Position numbers and translations under genes: made by a program. Shown here in pieces: positions 1-6,494 of a stretch of 9,307 bases of DNA (within the stretch, counting starts at the first letter, position 1; every line of letters begins with the position of its first letter). The notes beneath the pieces were generated by a model. That model was not told the origin of the DNA. It made no database searches and was given only the letters and a program-made list of their open reading frames with translations. The stretch spans positions 1-9,307 of the forward strand of contig CAIYNT010000246.1 of assembly GCA_903927605.1 (NCBI GenBank), in the 5' to 3' direction. The stretch is from an uncultured Holophagaceae bacterium. Lineage in GTDB: Bacteria > Acidobacteriota > Holophagae > Holophagales > Holophagaceae.

Positions 1-1
1 A

Positions 2-1516
2 GTGGCCCAGCGCTACCAGCTCCTGATCCGCGATCGCCATGGATTCGAGCGCACCGTGCCGCTCACCCGGTCCGTCACCCTCGGACGGCAGAGCCTTTGC
101 GATGTGGTGCTCTCGGACAGCATGATCAGCCGCAACCACGTGCGTCTGGAGCTTCGGGATGACATCTGGTGGGCCGAAGATCTCCAGACGACCCACGGCA
201 GTTTCTACAAAGACCAGCAGCTTGGCAAGGTGGCCTGGGAGCCCGGTACCCCCCTCCGATTGGCGGATGGCGCCTACACCCTCACCCTGGTGAGCCTGGA
301 TCAGTCCAGCTCTGAGCTGCACCTCCAGGCCATCCTCGAAACGGCCCAGCTCTTGGCCGAAGAGGTGGATCTCGAGGACCTGCTCGAGCAGTCCCTGGAC
401 AAGCTGCTCTCCATCTCCGGCACCGATCGCGGGTTTCTGATGCTCCTGGAGGAGGGAGAGCTCCAACCCCGTGTCCAGCGCAACCTGGGCCAGGAACTCG
501 AAGGCAGCATCCAGCTCTCCATGTCCAGTGTGCACAAAGTGTTCGAGACGGGTGATCCGGTCTGGATCCTGAACGTCGCCGACGAGCACCACCTCTCGAG
601 CCACCAATCCATCCACCGACTGGAGCTGAAGACCATCCTCTGCCTCCCCCTGCTCCTCCAGGGTCGCCGCCTGGGCGTGGTCTACCTCGACAGCCGGAAA
701 CCCATCACCGAGCCGCTGGACCGGGAGACCTTCGAGGCCATTGTCGCCGTCTGCGCCATCGCCATCGAACGAACCCGGCTCTCCGAAGAGAATCTGCGCA
801 GCCATGTGCTTGCCACGGTCGGACAAGTGGCCAGCTCCATTGTCCATGATTTCAAGAACGGCCTGTTCGTCCTGCGCGGCCATGCGGATCTGCTAGAGCT
901 GTCCACCGAGGATCACAAGATCCGCCACCACTGTCGGAAGATCCTCGAGTGCGTGGACCGCCTGACCCACCTGAGTCAGGACGTCCTCGACTTCGCGAAA
1001 GTGCGCGAGCCCAACCGGGAAACGGTGGACCTTCGAGTCTTCCTCGACGCCATTGTGGAGCCCATGGTTCCGCGTGCGGCCGAGTTGGGCGTCCAACTTC
1101 GAACCGAGGGCCCAACCTGCAAGGTCAAGCTCGATCCCAGTCAGTTCACCCGCGTCATGGAAAACATCATGACCAACGCCCTTGATGCCACCAAGGACAT
1201 GGACGGGGAGGTCCTCGTCACCTGGGCCCAGGTGACGGGGGGTGTCCAGATCCGCGTGAAGGACCGGGGCCATGGCATCCCCAAGAAGGTGCTCAAGCGG
1301 ATCTTCGAGCCCTTCTTCAGCTACGGGAAAAAGATGGGGACGGGGCTTGGCATGGCCACCGTGAAAAAGATCGTCGAGGAGCACGGCGGCACTCTGGAAT
1401 TCATCAGCCAGGAGGGGACCGGCACCGAGGTCATCATCACCCTGCCCGAGCACCCCATCACCGGGACCTTCAAGGTCTCCGAAGAATCCACCGGCAACCA
1501 CCAGGTGATCGGGTGA
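2..1516 (+). CDS. FHA-GAF sensor histidine kinase, cytosolic
   Basis: Signal-transducing protein kinase that autophosphorylates on a histidine and passes phosphate to a response regulator, none of which lies in this window. Domains in order: an FHA domain at about residues 20-95 (GR at 28-29, SRNH at 43-46, HGS at 65-67), which in other proteins binds phosphothreonine; a GAF domain at about 105-258; a HisKA dimerisation helix with H-box SSIVHDFKNGL and phospho-acceptor His282; and a HATPase_c domain with N-box ENIMTNALDAT (Asn388, Asn392), G1 DRGHGIP (421-427), F-box FEPFF (435-439) and G2 GTGLGMA (446-452). No transmembrane segment or signal peptide is visible, so it should sense a cytoplasmic cue. 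The start used is GTG at base 2; the protein could begin further left because the window ends there. Its stop overlaps the start of ispF. The kinase call is firm; the stimulus is unknown. Confidence 0.93.
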   Translation: MAQRYQLLIRDRHGFERTVPLTRSVTLGRQSLCDVVLSDSMISRNHVRLELRDDIWWAEDLQTTHGSFYKDQQLGKVAWEPGTPLRLADGAYTLTLVSLDQSSSELHLQAILETAQLLAEEVDLEDLLEQSLDKLLSISGTDRGFLMLLEEGELQPRVQRNLGQELEGSIQLSMSSVHKVFETGDPVWILNVADEHHLSSHQSIHRLELKTILCLPLLLQGRRLGVVYLDSRKPITEPLDRETFEAIVAVCAIAIERTRLSEENLRSHVLATVGQVASSIVHDFKNGLFVLRGHADLLELSTEDHKIRHHCRKILECVDRLTHLSQDVLDFAKVREPNRETVDLRVFLDAIVEPMVPRAAELGVQLRTEGPTCKVKLDPSQFTRVMENIMTNALDATKDMDGEVLVTWAQVTGGVQIRVKDRGHGIPKKVLKRIFEPFFSYGKKMGTGLGMATVKKIVEEHGGTLEFISQEGTGTEVIITLPEHPITGTFKVSEESTGNHQVIG

Positions 1517-2004
1517 CCGCGATCCGGGTCGGACAAGGGTTCGACGTCCACAAATTCGCCGCTCCCGAGGACCATCGCCCTCTCATTCTCATGGGCTGTG
1601 AGGTCCCGTACGACCGCGGCCTTGCAGGCCATAGCGATGCCGATGTCATGCTCCATGCCCTCATGGACGCCCTACTGGGTGCCGCGGGACTTGGTGACAT
1701 CGGTCAGCACTTCCCGGATACCGACCCGGCGTTTAAGGGCGCAGATTCGACGCGGCTGCTGGAACAAGTCGTGGGCGATCTGGCAGAGCGGGGCTGGCAG
1801 GTGGTGAATGCAGACGTATGCCTCATTGGGGAACGACCCAAAATTGCACCCTACCGGCAGCGGATGCGGGATCGCGTGGCCCCGGTGCTAGGCCTTACCC
1901 CAGAGGCTCTAAACGTGAAGGCCACGACCACGGAAAAGCTGGGGTTCACGGGGCGCAGCGAGGGACTGGCTGCCCAGGCAGTGGTCCTGATCCAGCGCAC
2001 CTGA
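1513..2004 (+). CDS. ispF: 2-C-methyl-D-erythritol 2,4-cyclodiphosphate synthase
   Basis: Fifth enzyme of the MEP isoprenoid pathway. It cyclises CDP-methylerythritol 2-phosphate to the 2,4-cyclodiphosphate and releases CMP; known members are zinc-dependent cytosolic homotrimers. Seen in the 163-residue product: the N-terminal GFDVH motif (Asp11 and His13, metal ligands), the GHSDADVMLHA signature (39-49) with the third metal ligand at His48, then LGDIGQHFPDTD (60-71), and the C-terminal TTTEKLGFTGR stretch characteristic of the family. Length is normal (about 155-165). The start is GTG at 1513, which overlaps the TGA of the upstream kinase in a GTGA arrangement; an AGGTG at 1503-1507 could serve as ribosome binding site. 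ispD is not adjacent here, although ispDF pairs or fusions are common elsewhere. Identification is secure. Confidence 0.97.
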   Translation: MTAIRVGQGFDVHKFAAPEDHRPLILMGCEVPYDRGLAGHSDADVMLHALMDALLGAAGLGDIGQHFPDTDPAFKGADSTRLLEQVVGDLAERGWQVVNADVCLIGERPKIAPYRQRMRDRVAPVLGLTPEALNVKATTTEKLGFTGRSEGLAAQAVVLIQRT

Positions 2005-2036
2005 GACCTCTCCAGCCTTCATCGCATATGATGGAG

Positions 2037-2046
2037 CCTCCGGAGG
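2037..2046 (+). promoter_or_regulatory. RBS within a perfect 10-bp palindrome
   Basis: CCTCCGGAGG is a perfect palindrome. Its right half, GGAGG at 2042-2046, sits 4 bases before the ATG at 2051 and is the likely Shine-Dalgarno sequence of the lipoprotein gene. The left half is an anti-Shine-Dalgarno-like CCTCC. With a minimum loop it can only form a very short hairpin, so occlusion of the ribosome site would be weak unless it pairs between molecules. Confidence 0.55.
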
Positions 2047-2050
2047 GTTC

Positions 2051-2476
2051 ATGAAGTTCCACCCTGTTCTTCCCGCCATGGTGCTACTCGGCGCCGCGAC
2101 TTTTCTAGCATGTGGGAAGGTGCCACTGACCCCCAGCCACCCGGTTCCCGCCGGCGAGGCGATCTTCCGGTTCACCACCACCGTGAAGGGTCCCGTGGAA
2201 CTCACTGTGGACGGTGCGCGCATTCCCGTCCAGCAGTTGCCCAAGGGCGCCATCAGCCTTCTCGTGAAAGGACTCGCCCCCGGCAAGCACCGGTTCTTCC
2301 TGACCAGCCAGCGGGAGACCTTCAGCCCGGACATGGGTGAGCTGGACATGGCTGCCGACAAGGGCATCTACCAGGTCACCCTCACCCAGCACCTTGATGC
2401 GGTGCTCTATGGCAAGCCGGATCCGCTGCCTGCGGCAGAGGGGCTTCCCGGCGTGACCGCGGTCCTCGTCAGGTAG
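2051..2476 (+). CDS. small lipoprotein with PEGA-like beta domain
   Basis: Predicted exported lipoprotein of 141 residues. The N-terminus has one Lys, a hydrophobic core (about 6-19) and a lipobox-like FLAC with Cys21 as the putative lipidated residue. Phe at -3 is less usual than Leu, so lipidation is probable rather than certain. The mature part, about 120 residues, reads as a single beta-sandwich: a stretch with VELTVDG (around 55-61), a GLAPGKHRFFL segment (around 74-84) and further alternating strands, resembling PEGA-type surface domains. No catalytic motif is visible. The ATG at 2051 is chosen because GGAGG lies 4 bases before it. It sits 46 bp after ispF and 9 bp before the ferredoxin gene, in the same run. 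Function unknown; a structural or envelope-associated role is a guess. Confidence 0.75.
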   Translation: MKFHPVLPAMVLLGAATFLACGKVPLTPSHPVPAGEAIFRFTTTVKGPVELTVDGARIPVQQLPKGAISLLVKGLAPGKHRFFLTSQRETFSPDMGELDMAADKGIYQVTLTQHLDAVLYGKPDPLPAAEGLPGVTAVLVR

Positions 2477-2485
2477 GCCCTGACC

Positions 2486-2776
2486 ATGGCACTGGTGGCC
2501 CGGTCCCGTCGACGGGATCACTTCCTGGACGGCCCGGGAACCATCCTGGCCCAATGTCTCGCCGCAGGGCTTCCGGTGGCCTCAGCCTGCTCGGGTCGTG
2601 GGGCCTGTGGAAGGTGCGTGATCACCATCCTGCATGGCGCAGAAAGTCTCGAATCTCCGAATTCCAAGGAAGCGGAGGTCCTCGTTCGGAATGGTGCCGG
2701 CTCCGATCAGCGGCTCAGTTGCCAGTGTGAGCCACCTGCTGCGGCGGACCTGCTTATCACCACGGGCTATTGGTGA
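2486..2776 (+). CDS. [2Fe-2S] ferredoxin
   Basis: Small electron carrier of 96 residues with a 2Fe-2S ferredoxin fold. The cluster motif is C-x5-C-x2-C (Cys35, Cys41, Cys44, in ACSGRGACGRC) with the distant fourth ligand at Cys79 in RLSCQ. Cys24 and Cys81 are extra cysteines not expected to bind the cluster. The C-x5-C-x2-C spacing is that of adrenodoxin/Isc-type ferredoxins, while the overall length is that of a stand-alone domain, with no fused reductase. The N-terminus is unusually basic (RSRRR at 6-10). The ATG at 2486 lies 9 bp after the lipoprotein stop. The gene ends in a TGA that overlaps the start of the hydrolase. Its redox partner is not identified; being two genes from ispF makes the iron-sulfur enzymes IspG/IspH possible partners, but this is inference only. 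Confidence 0.88.
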   Translation: MALVARSRRRDHFLDGPGTILAQCLAAGLPVASACSGRGACGRCVITILHGAESLESPNSKEAEVLVRNGAGSDQRLSCQCEPPAAADLLITTGYW

Positions 2777-3762
2777 GACGTACGACCTGGCTCGTGCTCG
2801 GTTTGGCGCCCATCCTGGGCCTGGGTGGATTCGTGGGCTGGAAAGCCCGGTCAGTGGCTCGGGAATTGGTTGATCCACCCTTTTACCGGCCCCAACCCCT
2901 GGCGCGGGTGGAGGCCACCTACCGGGAGCTGGCGGAGGGCCGGGACGGTGACCCGGGAGGTTCCTGGTCCAGCGAGGAGGTTGAGGGATTGCAACTCTGG
3001 CGGTTCACCCGACCAACGACCTCCTCGGGCGTGGTGCTCCTGCTCCATGGTTTCGGCGATGATCGCTGGGGCACCAGCCCGGCCCTCAAGTGGTTCCCAA
3101 ACCTGGATGCCGCCATCTTCACCTACCGGCGACGGGATGATGCCATGCGGCGAGGAGGCCCCATCCCAGCCGTGACCTTCGGGGCCGCCGAATCCCGGGA
3201 TGTCATCCGGGTCGTGCATCATCTGGAGGGTATCGGCATCCCACGCCGACGAATCCTCCTGCTGGGCAGAAGCCTCGGTGCCTCAGTGGGACTGCTGGCT
3301 CTGGCCGATCTGGAACGCGAGGGGAAAGGGCCCCTGGCCGGCATCATCTGGGAAGGCGCTCCGGCCAGCAGCCGCAGCTTTGCTGAACGGTTGGTACGCG
3401 GACCCCAAGATCGCTGGTGGCATGTCCTCGCGCCTCCCATCGGGGCCCTGGCGGCCTTCGGCGCCGGGCGCCTTGGTGGGTATGCGCCCGAGGATACGGA
3501 TCTCCTCCGCCGCGTGGGCGACCTTCATCTAGCCACGCCAAGCCTCTGCTTCCTGGCCACCCAGGATCGCCTCGCACCACCGGGGGTTCAACGGGATCTC
3601 GCGGCTCACTTCCAGAGCGGTCGGGTGATCGAGGTGCCGACCTGGCACCTCCACTGCGCCGATGCGCTTGGGCCTGCCTATACCTGTGCCATCCGCGAGG
3701 CTGTAGCGGCATGGCTCCCAGACAAGGAAAGGGCCCCAGGGGGGCCCCATCCGATTCCTTGA
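2773..3762 (+). CDS. membrane-anchored alpha/beta hydrolase
   Basis: Serine hydrolase of the alpha/beta fold. Counting residues from the TTG at 2770 (330 residues): an N-terminal hydrophobic helix at about 7-23 after a basic RR, suggesting a single inner-membrane anchor or uncleaved signal; an oxyanion-hole type HGFGDD (93-98); the nucleophile elbow GRSLG (166-170) with Ser168; a candidate acid at Asp266 (TQDRLAPP); and a candidate catalytic His at 293 or 295 (TWHLHC). It resembles the BEM46/YqkD-like group of uncharacterised hydrolases. GTG at 2773 is preferred as start because it forms a GTGA overlap with the ferredoxin stop, as at the kinase-ispF junction; TTG at 2770 adds one residue. The C-terminal codons contain a strong hairpin. 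Substrate unknown. It converges with the CsgG-like gene, 7 bp away. Confidence 0.85.
   Translation: MRRTTWLVLGLAPILGLGGFVGWKARSVARELVDPPFYRPQPLARVEATYRELAEGRDGDPGGSWSSEEVEGLQLWRFTRPTTSSGVVLLLHGFGDDRWGTSPALKWFPNLDAAIFTYRRRDDAMRRGGPIPAVTFGAAESRDVIRVVHHLEGIGIPRRRILLLGRSLGASVGLLALADLEREGKGPLAGIIWEGAPASSRSFAERLVRGPQDRWWHVLAPPIGALAAFGAGRLGGYAPEDTDLLRRVGDLHLATPSLCFLATQDRLAPPGVQRDLAAHFQSGRVIEVPTWHLHCADALGPAYTCAIREAVAAWLPDKERAPGGPHPIP
3724..3760. terminator. bidirectional terminator-like hairpin at convergent 3' ends
   Basis: A perfect 7-bp GC stem, GGGCCCC (3731-3737) with GGGGCCC (3741-3747), has an AGG loop. It is flanked by AAGGAA (3724-3729) and TTCCTT (3755-3760), which can lengthen the structure. 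Read on the minus strand, the GC stem is followed by TTTCCTT, a weak U-rich tail, downstream of the CsgG-like gene. On the plus strand it lies inside the last codons of the hydrolase, before its TGA. It probably limits read-through between the two converging genes. Confidence 0.6.
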
Positions 3763-3769
3763 ATCAGGC

Positions 3770-4507
3770 TCAATCGTCTTCGTTGGCCGAGACGGTGGCG
3801 CGCAGCAGTTTGGGAGCGATGCGCTCCACGATGGGTTCGAAGACCTTGTTTACCAGTTCCTCGTCGTAGGGCACCTCAACCCCAGTGCCGGCCACTTTCA
3901 CACTGGTATCGTTCAGATTGTCCTCGTCCTTCCAGGCTCCGAGAATCTCGCCGGTTTCGACTTCGATCAGCCGGACATCCAGCCTGCCGGTGAAGGACGC
4001 CTTCTTCACGTTGACGCTTCCCGCCACGGCACCTGCCATCCCGTTCCCCGTAACCTTGCCCACCAGTGCGCCCACGCCCCACCCGGAGCTGAATCCAGCT
4101 TCCTTGTAGGCGAACCGCGTCACTTTGCCGGTCATCACGTACTTCGCGCCCAACAATTTGCCGATCTTCTGGACGGTAGCTGTATCCACCTCTCCGCTCT
4201 GCTGAAAGTTCAACTCCGCGCGGATGTCCTGGAGGCGCTCCCGCTCGATGACCCGGATCTTGTTCTTACCCTTGTCGACGATCTCCGTCGTAAACATGTC
4301 CCGCAATTGGTTGGAGATGGTGCCCATCTGATTGCCCCAGCCGCCAAAGCGCCACCCATGCCAGGCATCGGGGGCAGCCTTGAAATCAAGGATGGCAATG
4401 CGCGGGAGCTTGGCCTTGTCCTCCTTGGAGAGCTTCTTCTGCGCGAAGACGGGCGCAGAAACCGCGAGCACGGCCATGAGCGAAACGAGCAACGTGCGAA
4501 AACGCAT
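3770..4507 (-). CDS. CsgG/HfaB-family exported protein
   Basis: Predicted exported member of the CsgG family, whose best-known member is the outer-membrane curli secretion pore. The 245-residue product starts with a Sec signal peptide (basic MRFR, hydrophobic 5-18, likely cleavage after PVFA at residue 22). There is no lipobox cysteine, unlike CsgG itself. Family features: IAILDF (37-42), an aromatic/glycine insert (about 48-62), RVIERERL (85-92) followed by an ELNFQQSGEVD helix region, GAKYVMTGKVTRF, a glycine-rich segment (about 138-165), and GRLDVRLIEVETGEILG (174-190). The ATG at 4507 is chosen over an upstream TTG at 4540 because a GGAGG (4515-4519) lies 7 bases before it and the signal peptide then starts correctly. 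It follows the HU gene by 29 bp, probably in one operon. No curli subunit genes are nearby, so secretion is unproven; many family members have other, unknown envelope roles. Confidence 0.82.
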   Translation of the reverse strand: MRFRTLLVSLMAVLAVSAPVFAQKKLSKEDKAKLPRIAILDFKAAPDAWHGWRFGGWGNQMGTISNQLRDMFTTEIVDKGKNKIRVIERERLQDIRAELNFQQSGEVDTATVQKIGKLLGAKYVMTGKVTRFAYKEAGFSSGWGVGALVGKVTGNGMAGAVAGSVNVKKASFTGRLDVRLIEVETGEILGAWKDEDNLNDTSVKVAGTGVEVPYDEELVNKVFEPIVERIAPKLLRATVSANEDD

Positions 4508-4514
4508 GGGAGAA

Positions 4515-4519
4515 CCTCC
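4515..4519 (-). promoter_or_regulatory. RBS of the CsgG-like gene
   Basis: GGAGG on the minus strand, 7 bases before the ATG at 4507. It decides the start: the longer in-frame reading from TTG at 4540 would overlap the HU gene and put 11 residues in front of an otherwise normal signal peptide. Confidence 0.75.
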
Positions 4520-4536
4520 GATCGATAGAGAGGGAT

Positions 4537-4833
4537 TCAATCGTCGATGAGCTTGCTGCGAAGTTCCTTGCCCAGTTTGAAGTACACCACCCGTTTGGGT
4601 GGAACCTGGATGCTCTCACCACTGCGTGGATTCCGTCCCTGCCGGGCACGGCGGTCACGCAGCCGGAAGCTGCCGAAACCGCGCAATTCCACGCCTTCGC
4701 CCGTCTTGAGGGACTCGATGATGCTCTCCAGGAAGGTGTTCACCAGGAGGTCTGCATCCTTCTTACCCAGCTCGAGCCGCTCCATCAGGTATCGGGAGAG
4801 GTCGGCCTTGGTGAGGGTTTCCATCGCTTCCAT
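4537..4833 (-). CDS. HU/IHF-family DNA-bending protein
   Basis: Histone-like nucleoid protein of 98 residues that should bind and bend DNA as a dimer. The whole family pattern is present: an N-terminal helical pair beginning TLTKADLSRYL, the GFGSF turn (52-56), the beta-arm with GRNPRSGE (66-73) whose Pro69 would intercalate between base pairs, and the closing FKLGKELR (85-92). The arm sequence is closer to IHF subunits than to HU, but one subunit alone does not settle HU versus IHF; a homodimer is possible. The ATG at 4833 is preceded by GGAG (4839-4842) at 5 bases; a second in-frame ATG at 4824 has a poorer site. It is the first gene of a likely two-gene unit with the CsgG-like gene and has its own candidate promoter. 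Confidence 0.93.
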   Translation of the reverse strand: MEAMETLTKADLSRYLMERLELGKKDADLLVNTFLESIIESLKTGEGVELRGFGSFRLRDRRARQGRNPRSGESIQVPPKRVVYFKLGKELRSKLIDD

Positions 4834-4881
4834 GGGAACTCCGAGTGAAGTAGTGGCTCAGGTGGCAAGAGGGCAGTCCTC

Positions 4882-4911
4882 AATAAATCCCCATACATGC
4901 CCCGCGGTCAA
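4882..4911 (-). promoter_or_regulatory. candidate sigma70-type promoter for the HU/IHF gene
   Basis: On the minus strand, TTGACC (4911-4906, five of six to the -35 consensus) is separated by 18 bases from TTTATT (4887-4882, four of six to the -10 consensus). It ends about 50 bases before the HU/IHF ATG, inside the gap between the pepA terminator and the HU gene, where a promoter is required if the terminator works. The -10 is mediocre. Confidence 0.5.
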
Positions 4912-4933
4912 GGGGGACATCTTCATCTATTTG

Positions 4934-4960
4934 AAAAAAAGGGGGCCGGAGCCCCCTTTT
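4934..4960 (-). terminator. intrinsic terminator of pepA
   Basis: A 10-bp perfect stem (4937-4946 with 4951-4960), made of a GGGGGC/GCCCCC core extended by A/T pairs, with a 4-base loop CGGA on the plus-strand reading. On the minus strand it is followed by a run of seven T (complement of 4934-4940, partly in the stem). It starts about 21 bases after the pepA stop codon. The plus-strand reading also has four T, but no plus-strand gene ends here. Confidence 0.88.
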
Positions 4961-4981
4961 CGAAGCAGACCGATAGATCCA

Positions 4982-6454
4982 TCAATCCATGAGCCATTCC
5001 AGGAGGAAGCGGGGGCCCTCACCGCTCGCCCCATGGGTTCGATAGTCCCGCTCCTTGCCGGACCAGCTTCCTGAGAGGTCCACATGGGCCCAGGAGGCCT
5101 GGCCCACGAACTCGCGAAGGAACAGACCGGCGGTGATGGTCCCCCCCCAGCGGATCCCCGTTATGTTCTTCAGGTCAGCCAAGGGGCTCTTGAGCAGATC
5201 GCTGTACTCTTCGACCAGGGGTAGCTGCCAGAGGTACTCTCCCACGGAGTTGCCGGCATCCATGAGCCGGTCGACCAGTTTCTGGTCCGTGCCCATTACC
5301 GCTGAGACCCCATCACCCATGGCGATGAGGGCGGCCCCGGTGAGCGTCGCCAAGTCCACCACGTGGTCGGCACCCAGTTCGCTGGCCAGATGAAGCAGGT
5401 CCGCCAGCACCAGGCGGCCTTCGGCATCTGTATTGAGCACCTCGATGGTCTTTCCGCTGCGGCTACGGAGCACATCACCGGGCTTGTAGCTCGATCCTGA
5501 GGGCATGTTCTCCACCAGACCCAGCAGACCTGTGACCTGGACCGGCGCTTCCAGCTGGGCGCAGGCCACAAGCGTGGCGAGCACGATGGCCGCACCGGTC
5601 ATGTCGTCCTTCATGGTCTCCATACCGGAGGCATCTTTCAGGGAGAGTCCCCCTGAATCAAAGCAGACTCCCTTGCCCACCAGCACCACGTGCTTCTTCG
5701 GTTTCTCCTTCGGCTTGTATTCGAGTTTGACGACCCGGGGAGGCTTGACGCTGCCCTGCCCCACAGCCAGAACGGAGCGGAACCCACCCTTTTCGAGGGC
5801 GGGTACGTCCAGAACCTCACAGTGAAGCTTGTATTGCTTCGCCAATTTGATCGCCGTTTCGGCGAATACTTCGGGGTTGAGGTCCCCGGCGGGTGTGTTG
5901 GCCAGGTCGCGGACGCGATGACAGGCGGCCACCCCAGCCTCCAGCGCCGGAAGCTTGCGCCGGGCCTTGCGGGTATCGTCGCCGTTGGTGAATATCTCAA
6001 TGGAGGAGAACTGTTTGGGTTCAGGCTTTCCGCCCTTGAATGCGACGAAATCATAATTGGCGAGCAAGGCGCCCTCGGTCAATGCCACCTGCACCGCGTC
6101 ATGATCCAGCGTGGAGGTCGAGGGGGAGAGAATGCCGATCCTCTTCCACTTCTTCTTGAGACAGAATCGCCCCGCTGAACCCACAGCTTTGCGGATCTTA
6201 TTCAATGTCACCTTCTCTTCATCGCCAAGACCGACAAGCACCATCCAGCGGCTCTCCTTTACTCCGTTGGGGTGGTGCAGCGGAACAACTTCAAGATAGT
6301 CCGCCTTGAAATCCTCTTCATCCATCACCTGGCGAGCAACCTTGCTAATAGCGAGCGGCAGTCGGTGGCGTTCACGTCCAGAAAAGACCGGGACGATCAG
6401 GGCGTCCCCCGCAAAATCCTTACCGGACTGGGAGCTGATATCCACTGAGGGCAT
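4982..6454 (-). CDS. pepA: M17 leucyl aminopeptidase
   Basis: Cytosolic two-metal aminopeptidase of the M17 family that removes N-terminal residues from peptides. The 490-residue length is normal (about 480-510). The N-terminal macro-like domain (about 1-150) is divergent, as usual. The catalytic domain shows every expected residue by spacing against E. coli PepA: Lys261 and Asp266 in GKGVCFDSGG, Lys273 in LSLK, Asp284 in MKDDM, Asp343 and Glu345 in the signature NTDAEGRL (341-348), and Arg347. The C-terminus has LPLVEEY and WAHVDLSGS. The ATG at 6454 has AGGAGGA (6461-6467) 6-7 bases upstream. The gene stands alone: an intrinsic terminator follows it and a promoter-like AT-rich region precedes it. 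In some bacteria PepA also binds DNA as a regulator or recombination factor; nothing here shows that role. Confidence 0.95.
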   Translation of the reverse strand: MPSVDISSQSGKDFAGDALIVPVFSGRERHRLPLAISKVARQVMDEEDFKADYLEVVPLHHPNGVKESRWMVLVGLGDEEKVTLNKIRKAVGSAGRFCLKKKWKRIGILSPSTSTLDHDAVQVALTEGALLANYDFVAFKGGKPEPKQFSSIEIFTNGDDTRKARRKLPALEAGVAACHRVRDLANTPAGDLNPEVFAETAIKLAKQYKLHCEVLDVPALEKGGFRSVLAVGQGSVKPPRVVKLEYKPKEKPKKHVVLVGKGVCFDSGGLSLKDASGMETMKDDMTGAAIVLATLVACAQLEAPVQVTGLLGLVENMPSGSSYKPGDVLRSRSGKTIEVLNTDAEGRLVLADLLHLASELGADHVVDLATLTGAALIAMGDGVSAVMGTDQKLVDRLMDAGNSVGEYLWQLPLVEEYSDLLKSPLADLKNITGIRWGGTITAGLFLREFVGQASWAHVDLSGSWSGKERDYRTHGASGEGPRFLLEWLMD

Positions 6455-6461
6455 GGGAGTT

Positions 6462-6466
6462 CCTCC
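6462..6466 (-). promoter_or_regulatory. RBS of pepA
   Basis: A strong GGAGG on the minus strand, 7 bases before the ATG at 6454. The RBS-spacer context (GGAGGAACTCCC before ATG) closely resembles that of the CsgG-like gene (GGAGGTTCTCCC) and, more loosely, that of the HU gene. Confidence 0.75.
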
Positions 6467-6488
6467 TGGCTCAAGAGACTAGATCCAT

Positions 6489-6494
6489 ATTGTA
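6489..6494 (-). promoter_or_regulatory. candidate -10 box for pepA
   Basis: TACAAT on the minus strand, five of six to the sigma70 consensus, 34 bases before the pepA ATG. It lies in an AT-rich stretch that contrasts with the surrounding GC-rich sequence. No good -35 box exists at 16-18 bases upstream, so the promoter may need an activator or another sigma factor. A GATCA/TGATC inverted repeat (6505-6509 and 6515-6519) lies within the spacer and -35 region and could be an operator. Confidence 0.45.

Noticed and set aside
893..1501. 202-residue minus-strand open frame inside the kinase gene
   Set aside because: Antisense shadow of a clear histidine kinase; long antisense frames are expected in GC-rich coding DNA.
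4508..4540. Longer CsgG-like reading from TTG at 4540
   Set aside because: It overlaps the HU stop, lacks a good ribosome site and spoils the signal peptide; ATG at 4507 has GGAGG at 7 bases.
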